From Panulirus ornatus (Eukaryota; Arthropoda; Malacostraca; Decapoda; Palinuridae), in the NCBI RefSeq assembly GCF_036320965.1, contig NC_092265.1, positions 313,501-377,500 of the forward strand: DNA of 64,000 nucleotides, given 5' to 3'. The notes below the pieces were generated by a model, which saw nothing but the letters and a program-made list of their open reading frames with translations, did not search any database and was not told where the DNA came from. Within the stretch, counting starts at the first letter, position 1, and every line of letters begins with the position of its first letter. Made by a program: the position numbers and the translations under genes. Below, piece by piece: positions 1 to 11,589 of the stretch.

Positions 1-1250
1 GCCTGATCTAGAATGATAGTCGACATTTGATAATGCAGTAAGAGTGAGAAGAAGTCAGGCATTCAAGGCAATAGAACACGTATTAATAGACACTACCAAA
101 AAAGTTTGCACTGGCTTTTCAGAGCATATGCAAATGGTCTTGATAGAAAATAGTAATTGGAATCTTTTAGAATTGGATCAACTACACCCTCTATAGTACA
201 GCAAAGAAGATGAGAGGCGTAAGGTGTAGTATTCATGGCTGTATCACACAGACACACACACACACACAGCTACTGGGCTCAGAATGCATGGTATTCATGG
301 ACTCTACCATGAGATATAACAATCTGATTATCCTGTCTCATGGATATTAACCTCTTACTATTCCCACCTTCTCTCAAACTCTGTACTCAAAATCACAATT
401 TGAGTAAACATTAAGAGTCAACAATGAAGCCAATTATCACAGTGACATCGCTTCTGAACATAATCTCCCGTAAATTACATATACAGATGGCTCTCTGGAT
501 AGAACCACTGGTGCGTATGGTAGTGCTATTTGTAATGTAGTTATCAATTTGTAATGTAGTTATCAATTACGATGATCTGCGGCTGACGGTCAAAAACTGA
601 ACCTCCATATCCACATGTCTTGATATGTCGCACCAAAGTACCCTTTCTCCACTCATACATCACTTACTAAATCATTCCTCGCGAGATCTGACCATAATAA
701 CATCTTCACTTGCCGTCTTCCATTACATACTTTCTCACTCCATGCTACTGACATCAGTCCTACCCAACTCGTCACTAGCACCCTCTTTTCTACTCTTCTA
801 TCCTAACTCTCTCTCCACAGGTCACTGACCCACTTGATCTCATGTCTCCATAGCCTCCCTCACCAACTTGTCCAGGACACTTCACGTCTGCAGCCTTTCC
901 TTACTAGTCTCAGTTGCCACTCTGGAACTTCCAAGCGAATTTCCTCTGTTTAACTTTTTATATCTTTTGACATACACCCTAACCCTACAGTGTGTGCAGC
1001 CCCAGCCTTGCAGTGTGTATACAGTGTGTATAAGCATGACTCCTTCATACATCCACATACTGCCACCACCACCCATAGTGCTTGGCAACCATCTTCTATT
1101 TGCAGCTGTAAGGTCAACTGTGACGGGACCTACAACGTCTATAACAATATGACAAGGAAAAAAAAAGTTAAGATGTCAATTGTGGCCTGCTGGAAACAAA
1201 AACAAAAATCTGAATGTGAACTAATGTCCTATTACTTAAGATGAATACGA
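1..1250. other. No recognisable gene
   Basis: AT-moderate DNA with a short (CA)n at about 249-268 and a 20-bp duplication (gtaatgtagttatcaatt) at 531-568. Short open frames here lack any protein signature. Confidence 0.6.
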
Positions 1251-1254
1251 TTTA

Positions 1255-1690
1255 CACCATACCTCTGCCCCAGAACTCATTCCTATGCCCCAGCACCCAT
1301 ACCTTTGCCCCAGGACTCGTTCCTCTGTCCCCAAACCCATCCCTCTGCCCCAGTCCTCATCCCTCTGCCCCAGTACTCATCCCTCTGCTCCACCACCCGT
1401 CCTCTGCCCCAGTACTCATTCCTCTGTCCCAGCACCCGTCCCTCCACCCCAGTACTCATTCCTCTGCCCCAACCCCTCCCCTCTGCCCCAACCCTCCCCT
1501 CTGCCCCAGAGTACTCATCCTTCTGCTGCATTAACCATCCTTCTGCTGCATTACCCAACCTTCTGCTACAGTACTCATCCTTCTGCCATAACATCCGTCC
1601 CTCTGCCCCATTATTCATTCCTCTGCCACAGCAACCATCCCTCTGCTCCAGTACTCACTCTGCCACAGCATCCGTGTCTCTGCCCTAGCA
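1255..1690 (+). repeat. 20-bp C-rich minisatellite
   Basis: About 21 imperfect copies around cctctgccccagtactcat with 20-bp spacing in the left part (ctg at 1265, then related starts at 1285, 1305, 1325 and 1345). Units vary to 18-21 bp further right. Confidence 0.85.
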
Positions 1691-1984
1691 CTCAGCAGGA
1701 GGACCGTCAGCATGGGTAAACACTCTCCCGGATCCTGATGGTGTAAGAGAATGGTGAATGACTCTGGATAGCTCCCTGCTGTGAGACAGTGTCAACAAAC
1801 GCGGGATTCACTGCTGTATAGGCTCGCATTCCCTACACATCCTACTTCCTCAACAGTTCTCCACCTCTCAAGCTTTGACTGCCTTCCAAATTCCAGATCG
1901 CACACCTCTCCAGGTCCCAACAGCAATCTAGCTGTCCACGCCCTAACCTTCCAGTTCTCCAGATCTCACAGCAAATGAACTTAT

Positions 1985-2190
1985 AATTCCCGGCAGCTGA
2001 ACCCGTCAGACCGGAGCAGGTGAACTAACGGACCACAGCAACTGAACCCACCAGACCCCACAACTTAACTAATCAGACGACAGCAACTGAATCCACCAGA
2101 ACCAAACAATTTAACAGACGAGACCGCAGTAAATAAACACGCCACACCCCGGCAATTTAACTACCTAAGCCACAGCAAATGAATATGAAT
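1985..2190 (+). repeat. Degenerate roughly 40-bp repeat
   Basis: Recurring blocks related to ccacagcaactgaacccacc and aacttaactaa with much divergence. Looks like an old, decayed tandem repeat. Confidence 0.45.
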
Positions 2191-3088
2191 GCGAGGCATG
2201 GGTTATACATAAGAAGATGATGAATGTGTTAAGCTATAAGCATCTATAAGGTTTTAGTCTCATTAGCAACCTTCAGCATTTCCACCTTTCATTTTTTCAA
2301 CTTTTGCCTCAGAGAAATAAGATGATGGAAGGAGTGTAGGAAGGACTTTACTAGCCAAAAGCAGCTGTGCATCTGGAGGATCCGTCATATACAACTGCTC
2401 AACGTATTCAGGCGAACGTATCCTGCCCGCTAATAGTCCTGAACATGCTGTTGACTGAAAGAGGAGCTCACTCAGCACTTGCTGAGGAGGATCAAGAGTG
2501 TTCACAGCCAAGTGACACTCTGCCTCCTCAGCGTGATTGTCGGTATAAGTCTCCTTATCGGTCCTCAACTAGGCTTTCGTCCGTTCGAGTCAGCTTCCCG
2601 TGTCTTATGTCGTCGCCAACCAGCCTAGCAATACGACTCTATACAGCGAGACCCAGTGTATCCTTTTGGGCAAAGCCACCGCTAAACTCTGGCTCAAGCC
2701 CACTGCGTGCGTATCGACAACAGTGAAGGTTTTCGTTTTGAAGGCTTCCCAGCCCTCCAATGGATCCCCGTCCCCAGATACCAGCAATGTTTAAAACTGA
2801 CCGATGATCTGCATAAACTTCACAACACACTCCCAATCTTACTTCACTCAGATCAGACTTAAGACAACCAGATCTCGTAACTCTCTTGGAATTATTAACG
2901 CAGCCTGAAAGCAGTGCATGTAGGGGAGACCTGATGCTTCATAACCAGTCATCTGCAGTCTATGCCTAAAATAGAGGTAGAAACAGGATAGTATACCAGA
3001 GGACTGAAGAGATCAATGTAGGAGGAAGTGGTCATTATAGAAGCAGTGGTCTAATTGCTAAATTGAGGAAAAGGTGAAAGGCTAAACC

Positions 3089-3600
3089 AAGTGCTGGGGA
3101 GGACGGTAGGCCAGGTGCTGGGGAAGACGGTGGGCCAGGTGCTGGGGAAGACGGTGGGCCAGGTGCTGGGGAAGACGGTGGGCCAGGTGCTGGGGAAGAC
3201 GGTGGGCCAGGTGCTGGGGAAGACGGTGGGCCAGGTGCTGGGGAAGACGGTGGGCCAGGTGCTGGGGAAGACGGTGGGCCAGGTGCTGGGGAAGACGGTG
3301 GGCCAGGTGCTGGGGAAGACGGTGGGCCAGGTGCTGGGGAAGACGGTGGGCCAGGTGCTGGGGAAGACGGTGGGCCAGGTGCTGGGGAGGACGGTGGGCC
3401 AGGTGCTGGGGAGGACGGTGGGCCAGGTGCTGGGGAGGACGGTGGGCCAGGTGCTGGGGAGGACGGTGGGCCAGGTGCTGGGGAGGAAGGTAGGCCAGGT
3501 GCTGGGGAGGACGGTGGGCCAGGTGCTGGGGAGGACGGTGGGCCAGGTGCTGGGGGGAATAGAAGAGTGAATGCCGGGGAGAACGGTAGGCCAGGTACTA
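3089..3600 (+). repeat. 24-bp minisatellite
   Basis: About 19.5 nearly identical units (core gtgctggggaagacggtggg) to about 3555, then decaying units to about 3600 and beyond. The gaag form in the left part changes to gagg from about 3387, indicating two homogenised blocks. The unit is a multiple of three, so both strands show 8-residue-repeat open frames that are not genes. Confidence 0.95.
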
Positions 3601-3659
3601 GGAAGAGTGGCTAGCCTGGTGCTTTGGAGGGTGGCAGGCGAAGTGGTAGGGGTTGGTAG

Positions 3660-5070
3660 GCTGGCCTTATTAGGGTGATGAGTCACAGGGTCGAACTAGT
3701 GGTACAGACATGGTTGTTGGAGGCGAGTATCACAACAATAGGAGGAAGAGACAGCCACAGTAGGAGTGACACTTGCTATTGCATCATAACGCCAGGGAAA
3801 TCTCCCTGGATGATTAATATTTATATAGGATTTATTCCCGACCTGAAGCGGACGTCGAGGGAAGACATACGACGTAGTCGCATGGAGTTAGTTCTCTGTT
3901 CCAAATATATAGATGACATTTACGTCCCACACTTCTAGCGAATAAATTACTCACAAGTGACATCTCTCATATATTAATTCACCCAAACATATTAGCACGA
4001 GGGTTAAATTGAGAAATAGAATATATATCAAAAGAAAAAGAATGTGAGCATGTTTACAACAAAGAAAATATTCGGAATATTCAGTTGGGCATATGTAGAA
4101 TATCTTCATCTCCTCCACCAGAGAATTAGATATTCCAGCCAGGTAGAATGAAATGTCACTGAATCAAGTATTTATTTACTACCAACCGGAAAATTGAACT
4201 GAAGGTAAAATATCATAGCTTAACTTGTTGCACGCAGTCATGATGATGGCTGAGTGCGAGATCATGATAGATGTGCATGCCTGACTGTTAGAGACACCCA
4301 ACAACAAGACGCAAGATAATATATAATGAAAGTCAAATGTAACACCAATACCAGAGTTATAACATGAGTAATGAATGTACACAAGAACTGTCATAACCTA
4401 ACCTTGGTGTCACCATACACTTCTCTAACATTAAGTGGTAGCAACTTATGATGAAGTCGGTCTTTACTGACTCAAGACCTTGATACAGAGTAACAAAGAA
4501 CCATGGTATTCATTGACTTACAGTGTACTTACGACTCAGAGAAAGAGAGGCAGAGGGTGCTTACTTACTCACTTAAAATTACTTACAACGAATTTGTACC
4601 AAAAAGCAATATAGTGCGTTGCGAGTACCACATGAAAATATAGCACGGTGAAGAACGAGTCGCGAGTTACATTGCCATCTGTTATGTGGGGACTATGTCT
4701 GTGCACAGACTACCGGGAGCCCACATGAAGCAAAAGCTGAAACAAATGCCGGTTATCTGAGCGAAAGGAATGAGACTTGACGGCCACTGAGGTGCTGCAC
4801 AGCCGTCAGTGCCCCATCCGATACAGAGGCACGTAGTACCATAAGCACAGAGACCCCATGGTAGGTGACATCACTCATGATATATAATGAACTACATGAA
4901 GTATGACAGTTCCATCCTAAAGCAAAATACCCTAGAGTATTATGACCTTCCCCTTGACCTGATAATTAATGCTCATCTCAAAGGTTAGGTCATAATATTT
5001 TTTCGCCCTAACGTTATGCTTAAGACGTTTACGCAAAACGTCCATCGCTACATCAACAGCATAACCATCA
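3660..5070. other. No recognisable gene
   Basis: Moderately AT-rich unique-looking sequence between two minisatellites; no motif or repeat identified. Confidence 0.5.
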
Positions 5071-5215
5071 GCATAATGTTACCCATGCAGCACCCACCAG
5101 CAGCATATTGTTATCCATGCAGCACCCAGCAGCAGCATATTGTTACCCATGCAGCACCCACCAGCAGCATATTGTTACCCATGCAGCACCCACCAGCAGC
5201 ATAATGGTAGCTATG
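5071..5215 (+). repeat. 32-bp minisatellite
   Basis: About 4.5 units starting at 5071, 5103, 5135, 5167 and 5199, core gcatattgttacccatgcag. Confidence 0.92.
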
Positions 5216-5825
5216 CAGCCTCCAGATATATGACGCCCGTCTCTCTAGGTCGTCACACATAATGTATCTTATACGTGAAGTCAGTGGTCTATTATGTCTA
5301 TTTCGGAGCTTATGAAAGATTTTGGTGCAACATGCAGACCCTGAGCATATCTGAACGTTTGCAGTGTCAGAACTCTGAAAACGTCCTGCCACTAACAGAT
5401 AATTCTGGCAACCTGATGGGACATCAAACATGAAGGAGTTAGTTGTCTTGATATTTCTGATCAGCCTTACTGTCTTAATGATAGATCCATGATTTATCCA
5501 GAATAACAAATGAGGCCAAAAGTTTTAGGGAGTAGCTGCTCTTCTGAGAGTAACTTCGTGGAAAAACGTGATCTCTCCACATGTGGACGTTAGTATGAAC
5601 TCCCAACCTTACCGCCCTGAACGTTGATCGATCCTCCTCAGTGTGGTATCCACAAAACCCGCCTGTATACCATTCCAAACCACCACCGCCCCTGTCTGCC
5701 CACTCTCGTTCACTCCATGCATACACCCATCCAGGTATCACTTCCTTGATCCTGATTAGTCTTGACATGACAGACGTCCCCCTGTACAACAGGTATATAC
5801 TCGAGACATCTACCCACCTGCACTG

Positions 5826-5911
5826 ATGTTCTCATTTATTCTCTTGTCTCTTCACATTGTTCACCTCCTTCCAAAAGATTTTCTTATTCTCCCTGACGTT
5901 TGCCGATACTC

Positions 5912-5959
<48 letters not shown>

Positions 5960-6665
5960 ATTTGACATTTGCCCCCTTTTTCAGCCCCTGCACCTTCTTC
6001 TTGACCTGATACTTATACATCTCCCTAGTCTTACTCTTACTCCTTTCCTGCAGGTAACGCACATGCATCTTTCTCTTCTCTTTCACTAGCAATTTAACTT
6101 CCTCTAGCCACACAAGCACGTGCTAGCAATGCTTCCCTAAATAGTTTTCGTTCCTCTCCCACTGCATTAGACTAATTTTCTCTCACCTTTGTCATTCTTC
6201 ATCGAATTTCTTGTTTTCTCTGCGCACAAGTTCGCTCACCTTTACCAACCCTTTTCCACCTATGTCATTTTATCTTTTGTTAAAGTTAAGTTTCATCTTC
6301 GCTTCCACGAAGAACTGATCAGACATCCACCAGCTGCCCCACGCAGTACATTTACACCTAAGTATCTCCTTTGCTCGCCTATCAGTAAAACATAATATAA
6401 CAATTTTCGTTGACATGTAATCTCACTTACCCACATATAAGTGTGGGTATTGCTAATCACAAGTCCAATCTTAGCACACAACTCTGCAAGCTGCTCACCG
6501 TTTCTGTTCACACGTGGCACACCTTACCCCTTGATGATACCCTCAACTGCCACATCACCCACCGTTACATCTATATTTCGTAACACAAATATTCAATGGC
6601 CTGCATTGTTATTGCTGGCCTACGTACTCGTCCAGCTCCAGTCGCCTCCTTCCCTCGTTGCATAG
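5826..6665 (-). mobile_element. LINE fragment (family B): endonuclease end and linker
   Basis: On the minus strand 6520-6293 encodes NRNGEQLAELCAKIGLVISN, then a YMWVS segment, LLYYVLL and VNVLRGAAGG, matching the C-terminal half of the apurinic-type endonuclease of non-LTR retrotransposons (NG..L...C...L.I.NT...Y...S, then LDYVL). Further along, EEVKLLVKEKRKMHVRYLQE and FWKEVN match the charged linker before reverse transcriptase. A (CT)n of about 50 bp at 5908-5957 sits inside it. Many stops and frameshifts; inactive. Assignment rests on recalled family pattern. Confidence 0.7.
5908..5957 (+). repeat. (CT)n microsatellite
   Basis: Uninterrupted CT dinucleotides within the LINE fragment. 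Confidence 0.98.
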
Positions 6666-7439
6666 GCAATGTCAAGTCATGCACCCCTCATGTTCCACTT
6701 TTATTTTCATGAACCTCAGTCTGGAGGTGACTTCCTTAAGGCGTGCTCCCGTGAAAACGTTCGCTGCACCAAAATCGTTGAGAAGATAGTGGCTTTCCCG
6801 CCACCACCTGGTTAAACACGCCCCTCTGCTGTCATGTCAGCTGCTACTAGATAGTATCTCTTCATGATTATCTACTGTAATCAGCGCTTTCATGGTCCCA
6901 TATACCGGGATACCCCCACATTGATTCACTGTGGGCGATTTGGAACTCTTTCTCAAGGAAGACTTGATGATGCATCCATATTGTTGGTAAAGGGGACGAT
7001 GATCAACTGATTAAAGCGCTATGAATGATGTCATGGTCAAACGAGTTTGCATTGCGATTCTTATTTTCAGTAAACCTTAATGATTTTAACTTGCATATCA
7101 AACATCAAAGTAGTTACATCTAAGTCTTACAAATTTTGATAAAAAAAAAAAGGGGATGTAATCTGAGAGAATACGACAGTCTTTCAAAGAACAAAGTGAG
7201 CGTGGGAATATGGACGATATTCGTTCTGTTTGAATAGCTGGTTTTTCAGATGGCGATAAACAACTTCTGCTGTCCAAACAGGAAGACAAGGCGGGCGATA
7301 AATCAACCATACCATCGATTCTCCGTTCATTTTTGGTATGCGCGACCGAGTGTTTACACTCTAACACGTCCTCCTCCCCATTTCCTACCGCTGAACATAT
7401 GACATCTATCATATCTCCCTCGTGCTGACTCTTCCAGTC

Positions 7440-7797
7440 ACTCTTCCAGCTTCAGATGAACAAGGTATATGGCCCAGACGGCATAATTCTTGGTGTCTTA
7501 AGGATTATGCTAACTTCCATCATTGTTCGCTTCTGTCTGAAGACCCCGACTTTTCCCGTCCCTAAGAAAGGAGACCATTCTAACCCCTTTAACTTTCACC
7601 CCATTGCTCTCACTTCTCCTGTCTGTAGAGTATTTTAAACTCTCAACTTCTGAAACATGTATGATACCATTCCCTTCTCCCTGATCACCGGTATGGACTT
7701 CGCCTACTGGTGATCTCTCTTTTGTGACTTACCTCTTGTCCTCCTATCTCAGGCATTTTGGCGAAACATTTGTCGTAGCTGTCGACACGTCCAAAAC
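7440..7797 (+). mobile_element. LINE fragment (family A): 5' part of reverse transcriptase
   Basis: The plus strand encodes NKVYGPDGIILGVLR, then FPVPKKGDHSNPFNFHPIAL and TSPVCRVF. These match the start of non-LTR reverse transcriptase (GPDGI..., PVPKKGD.S.P.NYRPIALTS...K.FE). After a stop and frame changes, remnants of a DHRYG... box and VAVDTSK (motif A region) follow. It ends abruptly at about 7797 where an opposite-strand LINE of family B begins. Same family as the 16.5-18.9 kb copy. Confidence 0.65.
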
Positions 7798-8890
7798 TAT
7801 GCATGCATTCCCCCAATCCTCAGGCACTTCACCATGACCCATACATGCAATGAATATCCTTACCAACCAATCAGCAACATAGTCACCCCCTTTCTTAATA
7901 AATTCAACTGCAATACCTTCCTAGCCCACCGCCTTGTCAGATTTCATCTTCCGCAAAGCTTTCACTACCTCTTCTCTCTTAACCAAACCATTCTCCCTGA
8001 CCCTCTCACTTTGCACACCACCCCGACCAAAACACCCTACATCTGACATTCTATCATCAAACACATTCGACAAACCTTTAGAATCACTCACTCCATCTCC
8101 TTCTCACTTCATCACTACCTGTTATTACTTTCCCACTTGCCCCCTTCACCGATGTTCCCATTTGTTCTCTTGTCTTACGCACATCATTTACCTCTTTTCA
8201 AAATATCTTTTTATTCTCCCTAAAGTATAATGATGGTCCCTCCTCCCAACGCTCATTTGCCCTCTTTTTCAATTCTTGCACCTTTCTCTTGACCTCCTGC
8301 CGCTTTCTCTTATACATCTCCCAGTCATTTGCACTCCTTGTATTTATCGTCCAAACACCTCTCTTTCCTCTTTCACTAACAACTTTACTTCTTCCCACCA
8401 CTCACTACCCTTTCTAATCTGCCCACCTACCACCCTTCTCGTGCTACAAGCATCTTTTGCGCAAGCCATCACTGCTTCCCTAGATACATCCCATTCATCT
8501 CTCGCTCCCCACACGCCATCTGCTCTCATCTTTTGCCATTCTACACTCAATCTTTCCTGCCGCTTCCTCGCACAAGTCTCCTTTCCAGGCTCACTTACTC
8601 TCACCACTCTTCTCTCCAACATATTCTCTTCTTTTTTGAAAACCTCTACAAATCTTCACCTTCGCCTCCATAAGATAATGATCAGACATCCCTCCAGCTG
8701 CCCCTCTCACAACATAAACATTCAAAAGTCGTTCTTTTACACGCCTTCATCAACACGTAATCTAATAATACCCTTTCGCCATCTCTCCTACTTACATGCG
8801 TATAATTATGTATATCTCTTTTTAAACCAGGTTATCCCAATCACCAGTCTTTTTTCAGCATATAAATCCACAAGCTCTTCACAGGCAGGC
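7797..8890 (-). mobile_element. LINE fragment (family B): endonuclease end to RT start
   Basis: Minus-strand blocks in order: endonuclease remnant (YVL...), ERRVVRVSEPGKETCARKRQ, KGSEWWEEVKLLVKEEREVF, ANDWEMYKRKRQEVKRKVQE, RENKKIF, then the region before the RT palm. Same layout as 5826-6665 but better preserved and longer. Broken into several frames; no intact ORF. Confidence 0.75.
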
Positions 8891-8894
8891 AAAG

Positions 8895-9050
8895 GCTCGT
8901 GTCGGACCAAGTGACTGTCCAAGACAATCACTTGGTTACCAAATGGCGTCCTAGCTACGTTTTTTCGTTGTATATCAACTGACTGTTCTATTTCTTGTCT
9001 CCCCTGATGATGTGATTATTACACGAAAGCGCACTTGGGAACTTATCGTG
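8895..9050 (+). mobile_element. Penelope-like element, 3' end fragment
   Basis: Sequence from gtgactgtccaagacaatca through ctcccctgatgatgtgatta to cttgggaacttatcgtg is the reverse complement of the segment next to the GIY-YIG-bearing element at 12.35-13.1 kb, so it is read as a 3' terminal piece on the plus strand. It ends in (TA)n at 9051-9073. Confidence 0.55.
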
Positions 9051-9076
9051 TGTATATATATATATATATATATAAT

Positions 9077-9893
9077 TATAACTAATCTAGCTCTCACAGT
9101 AATGAAAGTAATGGTCGATATAGAGCACTGTTGTCTAGGTTATACTGCGAGGCGAAGACCCGTCATAAATGATCGTGAAAAATTATTCTATTAAGTCTAG
9201 AATGAGCCCAGGTTGATAATGATCAGTATTATTAATCAAAACATAGAAGTAACACAAAATCACAAAGTAACAGCAAGTATAATAACTAATTAACCAAATT
9301 CAATCAACAATGAATCCATGAATCACATCCCCATGAATAGAAAAATATTACCACAAATCAAATGAAAAGCAATTTCCCAGCACACAACATAAAGCTATGT
9401 TAACACAACCACAAGTGCATTTAACCACAAAGGCAGCTTAACTTACATAACAAAATCGTTCTGCTCCCCTTACTACACCACCACACCTCGGGGAAGAGCC
9501 ACTACACCTCAGGATGCCGTCTGGAATGAGACTGCCGTGGAAGGCATCGGCACCGATATATAAAGGGTTGGTATGAAGCCCGGCTTGTCTCAGTCAAAGT
9601 GAGACGAAGCAACAAGGACTTGAATGAACGCAGAACGATCTGGTTCCAACGTAGCAGAGAGGCAGTTGTGCATAGTATGGAGGACAAAATAATATAAGAT
9701 TTTAAATTTAAACAAGATCTTAGGAGAGTACATGATAATATATATATACATATATGCAAAGATTCGAACCCCGTACCATTTGCGTGGTAGCTGGGAACGC
9801 TAACTGCGAGGCTATGATCGCCCCTAACAGGGAAATGACTATTCGATTGCTAGTAATCCAATACCCTTAAACAAGATCTTATGAGAGTACATG

Positions 9894-9897
<4 letters not shown>
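9077..9897 (+). repeat. 820-bp dispersed repeat, copy 1
   Basis: Nearly identical to 60223-61045 in the same orientation; I count about 20 substitutions and small indels by eye. No coding capacity recognised. It contains a tRNA-like SINE insert flanked by a long direct repeat (9708-9740 and 9867-9898). Family unknown. Confidence 0.88.
9741..9866 (-). mobile_element. tRNA-derived SINE-like insert
   Basis: The minus strand shows A-box-like tagcctcgcagttagcg (9814-9798) and a good B box ggttcgaatc (9770-9761) about 27 bp apart, followed by a TA-rich tail. It is bounded by direct repeats taaacaagatctta.gagagt. Secondary structure is not good enough to call a functional tRNA. Confidence 0.5.

Positions 9898-9964
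<67 letters not shown>
9898..9964 (+). repeat. (TA)n microsatellite
   Basis: About 33 TA dinucleotides, forming the tail of the adjacent minus-strand LINE 3' module. Confidence 0.97.
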
Positions 9965-9968
<4 letters not shown>

Positions 9969-9979
9969 TTTTATTATTA

Positions 9980-10257
9980 TTATTTTGCTTTGTCGCTGTC
10001 TCCCGCGTTTGCGAGGTAGCGCAAGGAAACAGACGAAAGAAATGGCCCAACCCACCCCCATACACATGTATATACATACACATCCACACACGCAAATATA
10101 CATACCTATACATCTCAATGTACACATATATATACACACACAGACATATACATATGCACATGTACATAATTCATACTGTCTGCCTTTATTTATTCCCATC
10201 GCCACCTCGCCACACATGGAATAACATCCCCCTCTCCCCTCATATATTTGGAGCGTA
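9980..10257 (-). mobile_element. LINE/SINE 3' tail module (minus)
   Basis: Contains gcgaggtagcgcaaggaaac and the TACA/CACA-rich stretch seen also at 55018-55260 and, reversed, at 12265-12330. The (TA)n end lies to its left, so its 3' end points left. Probably the 5'-truncated 3' end of a family B LINE or a SINE using the same tail. Confidence 0.65.
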
Positions 10258-10408
10258 AGGCTGGAAATCCTCCCCTCTCAATCTTCTTTTTTTGTTTTGA
10301 TTTTCCAAAAGAAGGAACGGAGAAGGGGGCCAGGTGAGGATATTCCCTCAAAGGCCCAGTCCCCTGTTCTTAACGCTACCTCGCTAACGCGGGAAATGGC
10401 GAATAATA

Positions 10409-10411
<3 letters not shown>
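10258..10411 (+). mobile_element. LINE/SINE 3' tail module, second type (plus)
   Basis: Shares ccaaaagaaggaac.gagaa, ggccaggtgaggatattccc and gctacctcgctaa.gcggga with 54830-54950, which is the 3' end of a family B LINE. Runs into (TA)n at 10412-10479. Confidence 0.65.

Positions 10412-10479
<68 letters not shown>
10412..10479 (+). repeat. (TA)n microsatellite
   Basis: About 34 TA dinucleotides after the tail module, followed by cgataagttccca, the reverse complement of the Penelope-like terminus seen at 9031-9050. Confidence 0.97.
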
Positions 10480-10480
<1 letters not shown>

Positions 10481-10496
10481 GATAAGTTCCCATGAG

Positions 10497-10760
10497 GGGT
10501 CGTGGCGGAGGCGCGTCAAAGTAGGGGTTGGTGGAGGCGCGTCAGGGGAGGGGGTAGTGGAGGTGCGGCAGTGGAGGGGGTGGTGGAAGTGTGGCATGGG
10601 AGGGTTGGTGGAGGCGCGGTAGGAGAGAGGATGAGGGAGGTGCGGCAGGAGAGGGGGGGGGGGGTTGAGGAGCGGCATGGGAGGGGGTGGTGGAGGCGCG
10701 GCAGGAGACAGAGGTGGTGGCGGAGGCGCGGCAGGAGAGCGGGCCAGGTCAAGCAGGAAG
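10497..10760 (+). repeat. G-rich degenerate minisatellite
   Basis: Repeats of about 22-27 bp around ggtggaggcgcggcaggaga, G-rich on the plus strand and including a run of nine or more G near 10655. Confidence 0.75.
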
Positions 10761-11589
10761 GCTAGTTTGCTTCACATTCCTGAACGGGCAACAAGTGTCG
10801 CCTTCTCCGCCGTCCAGCGGCTCTCGCGCATCTGTCGCGCATATTTTCAAACATGTAATTGTGTGGCGTGTGTTGTAGTAGTCTGTTGGCCAACCTGATG
10901 CACATATCATTATGGCATGTGAAAGACTGGAAAGCAGCTGGAGGCGGAGACGGATTGCTGTTAGCTTTAGGTAGTTTAGCTGGCCAGGTGGAGGCTCAGT
11001 GAGTGCCTGTAACTGTGCTACCGGCGGTTCGTACCTGCTACTTGTAGTGACCAGCACAACATATACCACAATACCGGATATGTAATGGAGTACCAACCAC
11101 AACCACTACCTATCAACGACATGTTGATGGTCCATCACCCAGGTGAGTGGCCAGTGTTCGTATACAATGGTGTGGCACAAGACGTACGCTATATGATGTG
11201 TCATAACGTCACATTCTTCCTTATGTCTATATTGAGTATGAAGATAAGTGGTATGTCTTGTACTGTGGAACCTCAAGTGATGTGCTATATTTGAGTTATA
11301 GATAAACTGATCTGTGAAGAAAATGTAGAATAGTTGAACACACTACCTCTCTCCAGGGTGCGGACAAATACGCACCCTCACACTAGATATTTAAGTACAT
11401 ATATACCTTCGTTCTTTATTTCATACGTATTCGCTGTTTTTCGGTATAACGAGATATCGTCAGAAACAAACAATTCCGCCAAGGAATGCATATCATCACG
11501 TGTTTTCCTCTTCTGATTCTACTTCCACCATACTTACTCACCACAACATAACTGGGTACTGGTCGTCTCTGCCTATCCATACAGATATA

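Noticed and set aside
3051..3686. 211-codon minus-strand Thr/Pro/Trp repeat frame resembling a mucin
   Set aside because: 24-bp minisatellite artefact; no signal peptide and no non-repeat domain.
9750..9830. Functional tRNA gene
   Set aside because: A and B boxes are present but no convincing acceptor and anticodon arms can be drawn; it sits in a repeated element with a TA tail, so it is called SINE-like.
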